From contig NZ_DLFW01000023.1 of NCBI RefSeq assembly GCF_002482385.1, positions 62,001 through 126,000 on the forward strand: a stretch of 64,000 nucleotides of DNA. Reading direction: 5' to 3'. Shown piece after piece: positions 33,563 to 42,562 of this stretch. Numbering within the stretch: position 1 is the first letter of the stretch; each line of letters begins with the position of its first letter. The notes beneath the pieces were generated by a model. The model had not been told where the DNA came from. It did no database searches and saw only the letters and a list, made by a program, of their open reading frames with translations. A program made the position numbers and the translations under genes. Source of the stretch: Dysgonomonas sp. UBA7710. Its GTDB lineage: Bacteria > Bacteroidota > Bacteroidia > Bacteroidales > Dysgonomonadaceae.

Positions 33563-35178
33563 ACAGTCTGATTTCCTTCTTTTATGCTCACTTTCTTACT
33601 CTTATCTTTCCCCCAGTATAATGTCAGTTCGAAAGGAACGTTCGTCTCTATTATTACTGATGGCGTATCTTCCTGCGAATTGCGTTTGTTTACTTTCAGA
33701 GTCACCAGCCCGTCGGGGCCGAAAGGATAGCGTTCTATTCCGTGTGCTTCTGTCTGGGTAATATCCCATACAAGCGAATGATTGGCATAGTCGGAACGTA
33801 TGCCCAGAATATATTCGATAAATATGGCAATAGGGGGTAAACCTGTCCAGCCCACAAAATCTTTGCGGGCCATAAATCCGGGTTCGGCAGCTTCCGGAGC
33901 ATAATATTCCCAGAATGTGCCGGTGTTTTTATATACTTCGAATACATTGTTATAATGGTTTTTTGCAATTTCCTTAGCCTGTCTGGTATATCCTTTTTTA
34001 TCAAGTCCGGTAATAACCATATAATTTGTTCCCGGCCATACACCTCCTTGCCAGTAGCGTCCTTTAGGATTATATTTCGGGTTGTCCGCCGAAAGGGACG
34101 GCACTCTGTGCGGGCGGTTGAATGTTTTAGTGTTTCCCAGTTCAGTAACCATTCTGTCCAGTTGTGTTTTATCCAGAACATCGGTATGTAAAGCCCAGAA
34201 TGCACCGATTCCCTTAGTCGTATTCAAACTGCCGTCTGCGTACTGGTCGTATAAAAAGCCGGTTTTTTCATCCCACAGATTGTCGTGAACGTACTTTGTG
34301 AGTGCTTTTATTTCATCTTCAAATTCTTCAATTTCCTGCCAGCGTTCGAGATAGAATCCTATTTCGAGCAGGATATTTGCCATCAGTATTTGTTGCAGGC
34401 ATGCATCCAGCCATACCATATGCCCGTGACTGTATATCATACTGTATTGTGGCTGTACACGTGGCATGTTGTCCATGCCGGTGCCCCAGCCGCTCGACCA
34501 ATATGTACCGTTAGGCCATGTGCGGTTTAGTTTCAGCCATTTATAGTAGGCGCAAAGAGCCGGGAATATCTTGTTGAGGCGTTCATTATCCCCATATTGC
34601 CTGTAATATAATATCTCGCTCCACGGAAGCAGATTCGGGCCTGTACTTACCGGATCGTATCGTTCGAAGCAGTCGGCACCATCTGCTTTTATTTCACGGC
34701 AGATAAATCCGTCGGGGTGCTGTTTCGCGTAAAAATTATCCAATGTATGTTGGAAAGGGAAGAAATGGTATCCATAGCGGGCAAACATCATCATAAAAGA
34801 TGAATCCCACATGAAAATGTTTCCGTTATACGCGGTATCCAGATAACTGGATACAAAACCTGAGCCTTTTTGCGGCTGGCGGATATTACAGATAGCTATC
34901 TGCCAGGCTTTCCAGTACATCTCCAATTCTTTCTCATGGCCTGTCCAGATAGGATTGGGTAATATGTTCTTAGCTTCTTCAAAACTTTTAGGGACAATCT
35001 CCTTTGGCTTAGCTATACGGTACTCGTTTTCTGTAACCAGAGCCTCTTTCACATAAGTATTCTTATATGGCAGGTTATACTTCTGCGGGGTTTCATCTGC
35101 TTCCTGCGAATAGATGGGGAAAGTCCCGAATAACAGGCTTGAAGCAATAATTGAAATACTTAGTATCTTTTTTTTCAT
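33559..35178 (-). CDS. secreted (alpha/alpha)6-barrel glycoside hydrolase (MGH1/GH63/GH37-like)
   Basis: 539 aa with a signal peptide (cleavage after IYSQ, residue ~24). MWDSSFMMMFARYG near residue 122 and GRYWQGGVWPGTNYMVITGL near 372 are the two acid-bearing segments seen in GH37/GH63/MGH1-type glycosidases. FWEYYAPE and FVGWTGLPPIAIFIEYILG follow. The family acts on alpha-glucosides or mannosylglycerate-like substrates; specificity is open. 8 bp after the metallophosphoesterase gene. Confidence 0.8.
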   Translation of the reverse strand: MKKKILSISIIASSLLFGTFPIYSQEADETPQKYNLPYKNTYVKEALVTENEYRIAKPKEIVPKSFEEAKNILPNPIWTGHEKELEMYWKAWQIAICNIRQPQKGSGFVSSYLDTAYNGNIFMWDSSFMMMFARYGYHFFPFQHTLDNFYAKQHPDGFICREIKADGADCFERYDPVSTGPNLLPWSEILYYRQYGDNERLNKIFPALCAYYKWLKLNRTWPNGTYWSSGWGTGMDNMPRVQPQYSMIYSHGHMVWLDACLQQILMANILLEIGFYLERWQEIEEFEDEIKALTKYVHDNLWDEKTGFLYDQYADGSLNTTKGIGAFWALHTDVLDKTQLDRMVTELGNTKTFNRPHRVPSLSADNPKYNPKGRYWQGGVWPGTNYMVITGLDKKGYTRQAKEIAKNHYNNVFEVYKNTGTFWEYYAPEAAEPGFMARKDFVGWTGLPPIAIFIEYILGIRSDYANHSLVWDITQTEAHGIERYPFGPDGLVTLKVNKRNSQEDTPSVIIETNVPFELTLYWGKDKSKKVSIKEGNQTV

Positions 35179-35186
35179 ATTCTAAT

Positions 35187-36653
35187 TTATTCAGCAATAA
35201 ATAATATATTATCGGGGAGTATGTCTTCTCTGATATTGCGGCTCGAATACCCGACTTCGAGCATCTCACCCATATAATCTTCGAAATAAAGTACAGTCAG
35301 TTCATGGAATCCTTTATCGAGAGCTACTTTCCCATCTGCCCGCCTCATGCTGTGAGAGCCGTCATTGTCAACGACCAATTGACCATCTATAAACAGCTTT
35401 GATCCATCATCGGAATAGGTATAGAAGCGGTAGACACTTTTTTCCGGTATTTTGATCCATGTTTTGAAAACAAATGCCATCGAATCCTGTGCTGTTGCTG
35501 GATCAATGGATATGTTTTTCAATATTCCGTTCTTTACAGGCTTTTCCTGTGCTATCTCGCCCGTATTCCTGAATCGTTTTCCTTCATAATAAGAGTACGA
35601 TACCCCCTGTTGTTTTACCTTAATGCTCTTAGCGGCGAGATAAGTCATAGATTCTTCATCAACAGAAGATAAACCCGACGGGTAATAATATTTAAACTCT
35701 GTCCCCTCCTTGGTTCTTATCCATGTATCAAACTGGGACTTTCCTTCATACATGAGGATAATACGTGAGCCCCGTTCTAATTTTCCGTATGCATCTACTC
35801 CCGAAGTCCGGCCGAATGCCAGGGCAATTCCTTGGTCAATCCCGATATAATCGTTATCATGGTCATGTCCGACAAATATTCCCATCACATCTTTTTTCTC
35901 TATCATGGAGCAGAACATACCGGAATTGATTTCGGGTGATGCTATCCCTTCCTCTTTATATCCGATTGTATTTTCGTTGCCGACAATATTGTTGAATTCA
36001 AGAATTGGAATATGGAAGAAAGCTAATGCAGGTAGCGGAGTATTATTATTGCGGACGGTAAATTTATCGCTGGTGTTACGGTACCATTCTATCTGATCGA
36101 AATGTATCCAGTCATAATGTCCGTATTTATGTGCCGGTGGTTTATTATTTGTATCGATACAATATAGCAGAGCTGCCGTTCTTACTCCTTTAGAACTGTT
36201 TACAGGTAATGCATAATTTCCACTACCTGTTATTTGCGGTCCTTTTTCACCTATAAAATAAGGTAGATTTTCTATGATATCGAAGATTTCATTGCGGGAG
36301 ACACCTGTCTCGGCATCATGATTTCCTAGGGTTACAGCCCACGGGATCTGTGCGTCTTCGAATATTCTGGCTATTGCCAGCCATCCTTCGCGGGCCGGTG
36401 CATCGGTAACAACATCGCCTGTAAGTACGGCTAAATCCGGTTTTTCTGTAGCTAGTACATGTTTGATTACATCGGTGGTTTCAATACAATTAGGTGATTT
36501 ATTACTCCAGTGAATATCTGTGAATTGGGCAATTTTAAATTGTCCGTTATCCCTGAATTGTAGCTGTATATCTTTTTTGGGAATGGCCTTAAGCGTACCA
36601 AAACAGGATAGAACAGCTATTATAAAGAACATATATTTCTTCATAGAAAGCAT
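35187..36653 (-). CDS. secreted calcineurin-type metallophosphoesterase with PA14 domain
   Basis: 488 aa with a signal peptide (start possibly at Met4). Metal-binding motifs in order: QFTDIHWS (Asp, His) near residue 44, LTGDVVTD near 77, LGNHDAETG near 109, FFHIP near 212 and VGHDHDND near 262. Residues ~370-485 form a PA14-like beta domain with YSDDGSKLFIDGQLVVDNDGSH split here as YSDDGSKLFIDG and VVDNDGSH. The same domain type ends the GH92 protein of this locus. Expected to hydrolyse a phosphomono- or diester on the glycan. Confidence 0.88.
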   Translation of the reverse strand: MLSMKKYMFFIIAVLSCFGTLKAIPKKDIQLQFRDNGQFKIAQFTDIHWSNKSPNCIETTDVIKHVLATEKPDLAVLTGDVVTDAPAREGWLAIARIFEDAQIPWAVTLGNHDAETGVSRNEIFDIIENLPYFIGEKGPQITGSGNYALPVNSSKGVRTAALLYCIDTNNKPPAHKYGHYDWIHFDQIEWYRNTSDKFTVRNNNTPLPALAFFHIPILEFNNIVGNENTIGYKEEGIASPEINSGMFCSMIEKKDVMGIFVGHDHDNDYIGIDQGIALAFGRTSGVDAYGKLERGSRIILMYEGKSQFDTWIRTKEGTEFKYYYPSGLSSVDEESMTYLAAKSIKVKQQGVSYSYYEGKRFRNTGEIAQEKPVKNGILKNISIDPATAQDSMAFVFKTWIKIPEKSVYRFYTYSDDGSKLFIDGQLVVDNDGSHSMRRADGKVALDKGFHELTVLYFEDYMGEMLEVGYSSRNIREDILPDNILFIAE

Positions 36654-36676
36654 TTTATGAATTTATAGTAGCTTTT

Positions 36677-38641
36677 TTACAAGCCTAATAAGGTTTTTAT
36701 CTTATGGAATATCTGTGTGTTTTTATATACACCTCCGAATTTATCAGCACCCGGACCGTACGCATATACCGGCAGCATGATAGGAGTGTGGTCGTCAGTC
36801 ATATACCGGGCGGTTATATGCCCTTTATCGAGTTCTCCGTCTACGAGGGTCAATCCTCCGGTTTCGTGGTCGCCTGTGATAATAATAAGAGTTTGCCCGT
36901 TGCTGTCCGCAAATTTCAGTGCTTCGGCGACAGCCATATCAAAACTAAGTGTTTCTAATATCGAGCCCGGCAAAGAATTTGCATGGCCTGCATAATCAAT
37001 TTTTGCTCCTTCCACCATAAGAAAGAATCCTTTATTACTTGCTCCTGATAATTTCTTTATAGCTTCTTTTGTAGCCTGAGCAAGCAGAGTAAGAGTTTCT
37101 TCGGTCGCGGCTTTTTCCATCCGTTCGTCTATACAGACTACTTTATCATTGGCTGTGTTTATTTCATCAATGGATGTTGTTACCCGATATTTACCTTTTA
37201 GTTCTTCTGCCAGATTCCGTCCGTCTTTTCTTTTTGTAAATACCTCCATTCCACTACCATTCAGCAAAGTTAGTTTTCCATCCAGCAGCCAGTTTGTAAT
37301 TTCGTCAGAATTATCACGTTCCACAGAATGTCCGTAGAAGGCGGCAGGAGTGGCATCGGCAACATTGCCGAGTGTAACCACACCACATGCATATCCTTCG
37401 GGGAAAAGAATATCAGTCATGGACGGGTAAGGGGTACCATCGTCTGCTGCACTGATGTGCCGGTTGCTATTTGACTGGCCTGTGGCAAGTGCACTGCCTG
37501 CCGCAGCGGAGTCTGTTGTATATGCATCTTTTGAACTGGTTTTCTGAAGACCTATATGTTTAAGCAAAAGAGTGGAAAGTCCACGGTTTACCGTTTCGGC
37601 AGCACATACCTGTGACAGCCCCATGCCGTCGCCAATAAGCATGATTACATTCTTAATGGGTTTATCAGCCCCGTCGTTCAGATAGGAAGGCTGATAGGTA
37701 TCGATGCCTTTTGTCAATTGCAGCCTTTTATTATTAAAACCCTGAAATCCAACAGTTGTTTTATCCAATCTTTTGGCACGGGCTACGTCATCGGATACTT
37801 CCGCACTATTTCCCGCAATGTGATAATTCTTGTTATCGAAATGATAAAAATAATCGGTACATGCTTCTACCCGGTCGGTATTGATATAGTCTACGCCTAT
37901 ATTGTGAAATGTATTCCAAGCTGTAACTCCGTCCGGTGTTCCCCAAAAACGAATAGGTTTATTCAGTGCATGAACAGCTTCTATCGCCTTTATCACCTTG
38001 TTGTATTCATTCCGGATCATGGTTCCCTTTCCATTCCACTGCGAATAATCTTTGAATGGAAGACTTATCATGGCTATGCGTTTCAGTTGCCCGGAAGTAT
38101 AGTCAAGTCCATTCCCGTCGAAAGATATAAAAGAAGGATATTTGGTAAAATCAGCCGGAGCCGGCCGTTCGCCCGATATAACCACGCGTACGGCATAAGG
38201 ATTTACAGACGGATCAAATACCTCAGGGTAGGCCTTCAATTTTTTTACGAGGATATCTAAAGTCGGGTTTGCGGGTGTTTTCAGATCGATGAGTAATATG
38301 AAAGTCTTATCCGAATTTTTCCATGCCTTCCCGTTATTTTTCTTATACAGGGCTACGATTGGTTTAATATACGATTCGTCGAGAGTAGGAGCTGTGCCCA
38401 GATCCTCTTTATCGTGGGCTACCAGCAATTCATCCTTTCCATTTGTAGCGTATATATCTGCCTCTATAGATGCAACTTGCTGGGCATAAGCCTGATAAAA
38501 AGGCACTCGTTGTTCATAATCGTTATGTGAGTGAATCAATATTTGTTGTTGAGCAAATGTAATAGACGGACATACGATTAGCAATCCTGCAATTAGAAAT
38601 AGTTTTAATGCAGAAAAACTTCTGTTCAAAATGTAAGTCAT
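36677..38641 (-). CDS. phosphodiesterase-alkaline phosphatase fusion, secreted
   Basis: 654 aa with a signal peptide (~30 residues). Residues ~31-285 are a PI-PLC/GDPD-like TIM barrel: HSHNDYEQ at the first strand, IEADIYATNGKDELLVAHD at the second, ending VDYINTDRVE. Residues ~325-654 are an alkaline phosphatase: IGDGMGLSQV (metal Asp), TDSAAAGSALATG with the Ser nucleophile, EGAKIDYAGH, ITGDHETGG and the C-terminal DDHTPI. The two active sites could first open a phosphodiester and then remove the remaining phosphate. Confidence 0.88.
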   Translation of the reverse strand: MTYILNRSFSALKLFLIAGLLIVCPSITFAQQQILIHSHNDYEQRVPFYQAYAQQVASIEADIYATNGKDELLVAHDKEDLGTAPTLDESYIKPIVALYKKNNGKAWKNSDKTFILLIDLKTPANPTLDILVKKLKAYPEVFDPSVNPYAVRVVISGERPAPADFTKYPSFISFDGNGLDYTSGQLKRIAMISLPFKDYSQWNGKGTMIRNEYNKVIKAIEAVHALNKPIRFWGTPDGVTAWNTFHNIGVDYINTDRVEACTDYFYHFDNKNYHIAGNSAEVSDDVARAKRLDKTTVGFQGFNNKRLQLTKGIDTYQPSYLNDGADKPIKNVIMLIGDGMGLSQVCAAETVNRGLSTLLLKHIGLQKTSSKDAYTTDSAAAGSALATGQSNSNRHISAADDGTPYPSMTDILFPEGYACGVVTLGNVADATPAAFYGHSVERDNSDEITNWLLDGKLTLLNGSGMEVFTKRKDGRNLAEELKGKYRVTTSIDEINTANDKVVCIDERMEKAATEETLTLLAQATKEAIKKLSGASNKGFFLMVEGAKIDYAGHANSLPGSILETLSFDMAVAEALKFADSNGQTLIIITGDHETGGLTLVDGELDKGHITARYMTDDHTPIMLPVYAYGPGADKFGGVYKNTQIFHKIKTLLGL

Positions 38642-38662
38642 AAGATTTTGATTATAACAGGT

Positions 38663-39520
38663 TTATTCAATTTCTATCTGAGCTGTTACGGCAGAATGGT
38701 CGGAAATGAATTTAGCATCCAACTCTTCAGGTATAACAGTGTGTTTTAATACTTTGGTATCTGGTTTTACGAAAACATAATCTATAAACTCGCGTTTTTC
38801 GAGAGGTACTTGTCCGAACCCGTGAAATGTCCAGTTCGTTCCACTTTTTACAACGGCTATATCTTTGGTATGCATCAGATAGTTTGGATTTGCCGGATCT
38901 GTGACATGCTTGATAACATCCGAATCAGGTGTAGCATTAAAATCTCCGGTCAATATAACAGGCAGGCCTTTGCTTAACTCTCCTATACGTTGTAGAAGTA
39001 GAGTCACACCTTCCTGACGGGCTATTTTTCCTACATGGTCAAGATGTGTGTTAATAAAGAATATTTGTTTCTTACTGCCGGTTTCTTCCAATACAATCCA
39101 TGTGGCGATGCGTTCACATGCTCCATCCCAGCCTTTGGAACCGATAACTTCAGGTGTTTCGCTTAGCCAGAAATGCCCGGATTTAATTTCTTTAAATCTA
39201 TCTTTTTTGTATAGGATGGCACAATATTCGCCTTTTTCCACCCCATCTATACGGCCAATCCCAATAGCATTGTATTCAGGCAGAGACGCTTTCAGATCGT
39301 TCAATTGATTTACTAATACTTCCTGTGCACCAATGATATCTGCATTCTGGGCTTTGATGGTTTGTGCTGCAATATCTTTTCTGTATTGCCAACTGTTGAG
39401 GCTATCGCCCGGATTATCGTAACGAATATTGAAACTCATTACATTCAAATCAATCGGTTTACTTTTTGTACAAGATACTAATAGTGATACTACAGCAAAT
39501 AAATAGAATAATCTTTTCAT
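38663..39520 (-). CDS. endonuclease/exonuclease/phosphatase-fold lipoprotein
   Basis: 285 aa, lipobox Cys17 (SLLVSC). EEP-fold motifs: NVMSFNIRYDN near residue 27, IIGAQEVL (metal Glu) near 63, NTHLDHVGKIARQEG near 157, LTGDFNATPDSDV near 190, and the C-terminal FISDHSAVTA with the Asp-His pair. The fold covers DNases, sphingomyelinases and inositol-polyphosphate phosphatases. In this operon a phospholipid- or inositol-phosphate-like substrate is more likely than DNA. Confidence 0.85.
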   Translation of the reverse strand: MKRLFYLFAVVSLLVSCTKSKPIDLNVMSFNIRYDNPGDSLNSWQYRKDIAAQTIKAQNADIIGAQEVLVNQLNDLKASLPEYNAIGIGRIDGVEKGEYCAILYKKDRFKEIKSGHFWLSETPEVIGSKGWDGACERIATWIVLEETGSKKQIFFINTHLDHVGKIARQEGVTLLLQRIGELSKGLPVILTGDFNATPDSDVIKHVTDPANPNYLMHTKDIAVVKSGTNWTFHGFGQVPLEKREFIDYVFVKPDTKVLKHTVIPEELDAKFISDHSAVTAQIEIE

Positions 39521-39534
39521 GTCAGTAAGGTTTA

Positions 39535-42462
39535 TTATTTTATAAATAGATTCGATTCCGGGATATTTTCAAACTCTGAGGCGTTCGTTTTTTTCCAGCC
39601 CCAACTCAGGTGCTCGCCTTCATAGTCCTCAAAATACAATAGTTTATACGAATGATAACCTTTTTTCAGGGCAATACGTCCTGTGGCTGTTATGGCAGCA
39701 TGTGACCCGTCGTTGTCAACAATTTTAAGATTGTCGATGTATAAGACGCTGCCATCGTCGGACTTGGTCATAAATTCATATATACCATCTTCTGCTACAA
39801 AGATAACACCACTAAATATAAAAGCAAAATGATCGGCATGTTTTGCCCCGTTAATTGTTGGTTCGGGAAGAATACCTTTGTCAATTAGCTTGGAGTTCTC
39901 TATCTGATTCGCCGAATGATAATATCCTTCGTAGTAACTGAAATTTGTACCTCTCTCCTTACCCTGTGCCATAACCGGCTCTCTGAAGACAGCCTTTTTA
40001 GCCTCAATTGTAAATGTTTTGCTTGGAATATAGCCGTCTTTAAATGCTTTGGCTTTTATCACTGTTGATTCGGATATTTTTATAGGTGCGGAATATACGG
40101 CGGATGATTTGTCCGGTTCTTTTCCATCCAATGTATAATAAACTTTTGCATCCATAGTTGTAGTGGCCAGGTCTACATCAATGCTATTAACGAATAAATC
40201 CAGATCTTTGGTTGTAAAAGGAATAGAAACTGTTTTATCTGTTGTCATGGAATATGGATAAGCAGATTCGGCAACTCCTCTGTTCAGATTCGGAACAGAA
40301 GACAGGCTAAAAATCAGATCGCCTCCTTCCATCAAATCCTTATAAGTAATATAGTTGGAAAGTATTTCCCTATTGTTTAAAGTAACCTTATCTATATAGA
40401 GATTTTCTTCAGGCTTATTAGCTTTGATTGTCAATGTTTTTCCATTTGCCAACTTTATATAGGCTTCTTCAAACAGCGGTGTTGTCAACGAGAATTCATT
40501 TGCTCCCGGGCATACAGGATAAATGCCGAGGCTACTCAGTATATACCATGCCGACATCTGGCCGCAATCTTCGTTCCCGCTGATACCTTCCGGCGTTGGC
40601 TGATACATTTCGGACAGGATACGACGGGTCATAGACTGTGTCTTCCATGGCTGGCTTACATAATTGTATAGATAAGCCATATGATGGCTGGGCTCATTGC
40701 CATGGGCATATTGTCCGATAAGGCCTGTTATATCCGACATGTGTCCGTCCACTTTCGATTCGGTGATGAATAAACTATCTAATTGTGCTACAAAACAGTT
40801 TCGGCCGCCAAATAATTGGATGAGTCCGTTTACATCGTGTGGTACAAAAAAACGATATTGCCATGCTGTGGCTTCTGTATATGCCCTTCCGGGTTCGAAC
40901 GGATTAAAAGGATAGTCCCAGTTTCCATCCATACGTTTTCCCCGGAAAAATTTTGAATGTCCGTCAAATACATGAATATAAGACAATGCACGTTCGGTGT
41001 ACTTTTCAAAATCCTCTGTTTTACCCAGTTCTTTCGCTATCTGGGCTATACACCAGTCGTCGTAGGCGTATTCGAGCAGGCAGGATACGGATTCTCTTTT
41101 AATGTTAGAGGGTATAAACCCGTATTTGATATAATAGTCAGAGCCTTTTTTGTTATTGTCAGAAGAAATTTTCATGGCTTCATAGGCTTTGTCTACATCG
41201 AAGCCCCTTATCCCTTTCATATAGGCATCTGCAATCACGGATACTGAATGGTAACCGATCATGGTTCCGGTTTCCCCTGCCGATAATGGCCAGATGGGTA
41301 ATTCTCCTGATATATCATACATTTTCAGATATGAATTGATTATATCGTTTACCAGAGTTGTGTCGGTAAGTGTGATGAGAGGATTCCATGCGCGAAATGT
41401 ATCCCAAATGGAAAACGTTGAATAATATTTGCGTCCTGCCGGTATTGTATCTGTAGTCATATCGTGCCGGCGAAATTGTCCGTTTACATCACTCATAATG
41501 TTGGGGACAACTTTCGTATGGTACATCGCGGTATAGAAGTTTTTAAGATCGTGTTCATTATCTCCTTTTACCGTAATATCAGAGAGAACTTTGCCCCAGA
41601 GATTACGGGCCTGTTTGTGTACTGAGTCGAAATCAAATCCTGTTACATCATGATCCAGATTCAGCCGTGCATTTTCTTCGCTTACAACTGAAAAGGCAAC
41701 TTTTGCAACAACAGGTTTTCCTGTGGATACTCCGAATTTCAGTACAGCTTGTTGATTATTATTTTTTGCTGTATCGCCGTCTTTCAGAATCTTACCGTCA
41801 TTGATAAAATCGACTGACTGAAAGTCTTTGGAAAACTGTGCAACGAAAAATACATACTGATTTGTTACCCATCCTTGTGTACGGCGCATCCCTGTTATCT
41901 CATTACTTGCAGTTTGCTTTATAATGAGAGAGTCTATTGTTTCTTCGGCTAACAGGTGGGCCATGTCTATGATAATTGTTTCATTTTTGCCTTTGGCGAA
42001 TGTATAGCGGTGTACCCCTGTATATGTAGTGGCTGTCATTTCAGCCTTGATGCCTTCTTGGTTAAAGTCCACGGAATAATATCCGGGAGATGCTTTTTCG
42101 TTTGTATGTGAAAAAGCCAATGGTTTGAAAATATAACCTTTTTGAACCTGTATTATATCTCTGGTTGTAGGATGAAAAAGTACATCACCCAGATCGGCAC
42201 AACCTGTACCGCTAAGATGTGTATGCGAAAACCCGATAATGGTGGAATCACTATAGTGATAACCTGAACATGCGTCCCAGTCTCCGGTTCGGGTATCCGG
42301 GCTTAATTGTACCGCTCCATATGGTACGGTGGCTCCGGGATAGGTATGTCCGTGAAATCCCGTTCCTATAAAAGGGTCAACATAATCGACCGGGCTTTTC
42401 AGGATAGGAGAGCAAGCTGTTAATAATCCGATAATAGATAGAAAGAATAATTGTTTTTTCAT
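39535..42462 (-). CDS. GH92 exo-alpha-mannosidase with CHB_HEX_C and PA14 domains, lipoprotein
   Basis: 975 aa, lipobox Cys17 (LLTAC). Residues ~27-735 are GH92: YVDPFIGTGFHGHTYPGATVPYGAVQLSPDT is spread over 27-57, then GFSHTHLSGTG near 94, STFSIWDTFRAWNPL near 357 and GNEDCGQMSAWYILSSLG near 640 with the catalytic acid. Residues ~760-830 (VYYTLDGKEPDKSSAVYS) form a chitobiase-C-like Ig module and ~850-970 a PA14-like domain. GH92 enzymes are Ca-dependent exo-alpha-mannosidases, and some act on mannose-1-phosphate-6-mannose. Confidence 0.93.
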   Translation of the reverse strand: MKKQLFFLSIIGLLTACSPILKSPVDYVDPFIGTGFHGHTYPGATVPYGAVQLSPDTRTGDWDACSGYHYSDSTIIGFSHTHLSGTGCADLGDVLFHPTTRDIIQVQKGYIFKPLAFSHTNEKASPGYYSVDFNQEGIKAEMTATTYTGVHRYTFAKGKNETIIIDMAHLLAEETIDSLIIKQTASNEITGMRRTQGWVTNQYVFFVAQFSKDFQSVDFINDGKILKDGDTAKNNNQQAVLKFGVSTGKPVVAKVAFSVVSEENARLNLDHDVTGFDFDSVHKQARNLWGKVLSDITVKGDNEHDLKNFYTAMYHTKVVPNIMSDVNGQFRRHDMTTDTIPAGRKYYSTFSIWDTFRAWNPLITLTDTTLVNDIINSYLKMYDISGELPIWPLSAGETGTMIGYHSVSVIADAYMKGIRGFDVDKAYEAMKISSDNNKKGSDYYIKYGFIPSNIKRESVSCLLEYAYDDWCIAQIAKELGKTEDFEKYTERALSYIHVFDGHSKFFRGKRMDGNWDYPFNPFEPGRAYTEATAWQYRFFVPHDVNGLIQLFGGRNCFVAQLDSLFITESKVDGHMSDITGLIGQYAHGNEPSHHMAYLYNYVSQPWKTQSMTRRILSEMYQPTPEGISGNEDCGQMSAWYILSSLGIYPVCPGANEFSLTTPLFEEAYIKLANGKTLTIKANKPEENLYIDKVTLNNREILSNYITYKDLMEGGDLIFSLSSVPNLNRGVAESAYPYSMTTDKTVSIPFTTKDLDLFVNSIDVDLATTTMDAKVYYTLDGKEPDKSSAVYSAPIKISESTVIKAKAFKDGYIPSKTFTIEAKKAVFREPVMAQGKERGTNFSYYEGYYHSANQIENSKLIDKGILPEPTINGAKHADHFAFIFSGVIFVAEDGIYEFMTKSDDGSVLYIDNLKIVDNDGSHAAITATGRIALKKGYHSYKLLYFEDYEGEHLSWGWKKTNASEFENIPESNLFIK

Positions 42463-42494
42463 ATAGGATATTGCATTAACTGCAAATTTTAATA

Positions 42495-42526
42495 ATAATG
42501 GGCATTAAACAAGTAATGCCCATTAT
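42495..42526 (-). terminator. hairpin between susD and the GH92 gene
   Basis: A perfect 13-bp stem, ATAATGGGCATTA (42495-42507) with TAATGCCCATTAT (42514-42526), 6-nt loop, in the only 100-bp gap inside the structural part of PUL 1. The 3' side is only moderately U-rich, so partial termination or an RNA-processing/stability role is as likely as full termination. Confidence 0.6.
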
Positions 42527-42562
42527 CTCATAGTTGATTACTTTAGTGTCAGTGCCTTGTAT

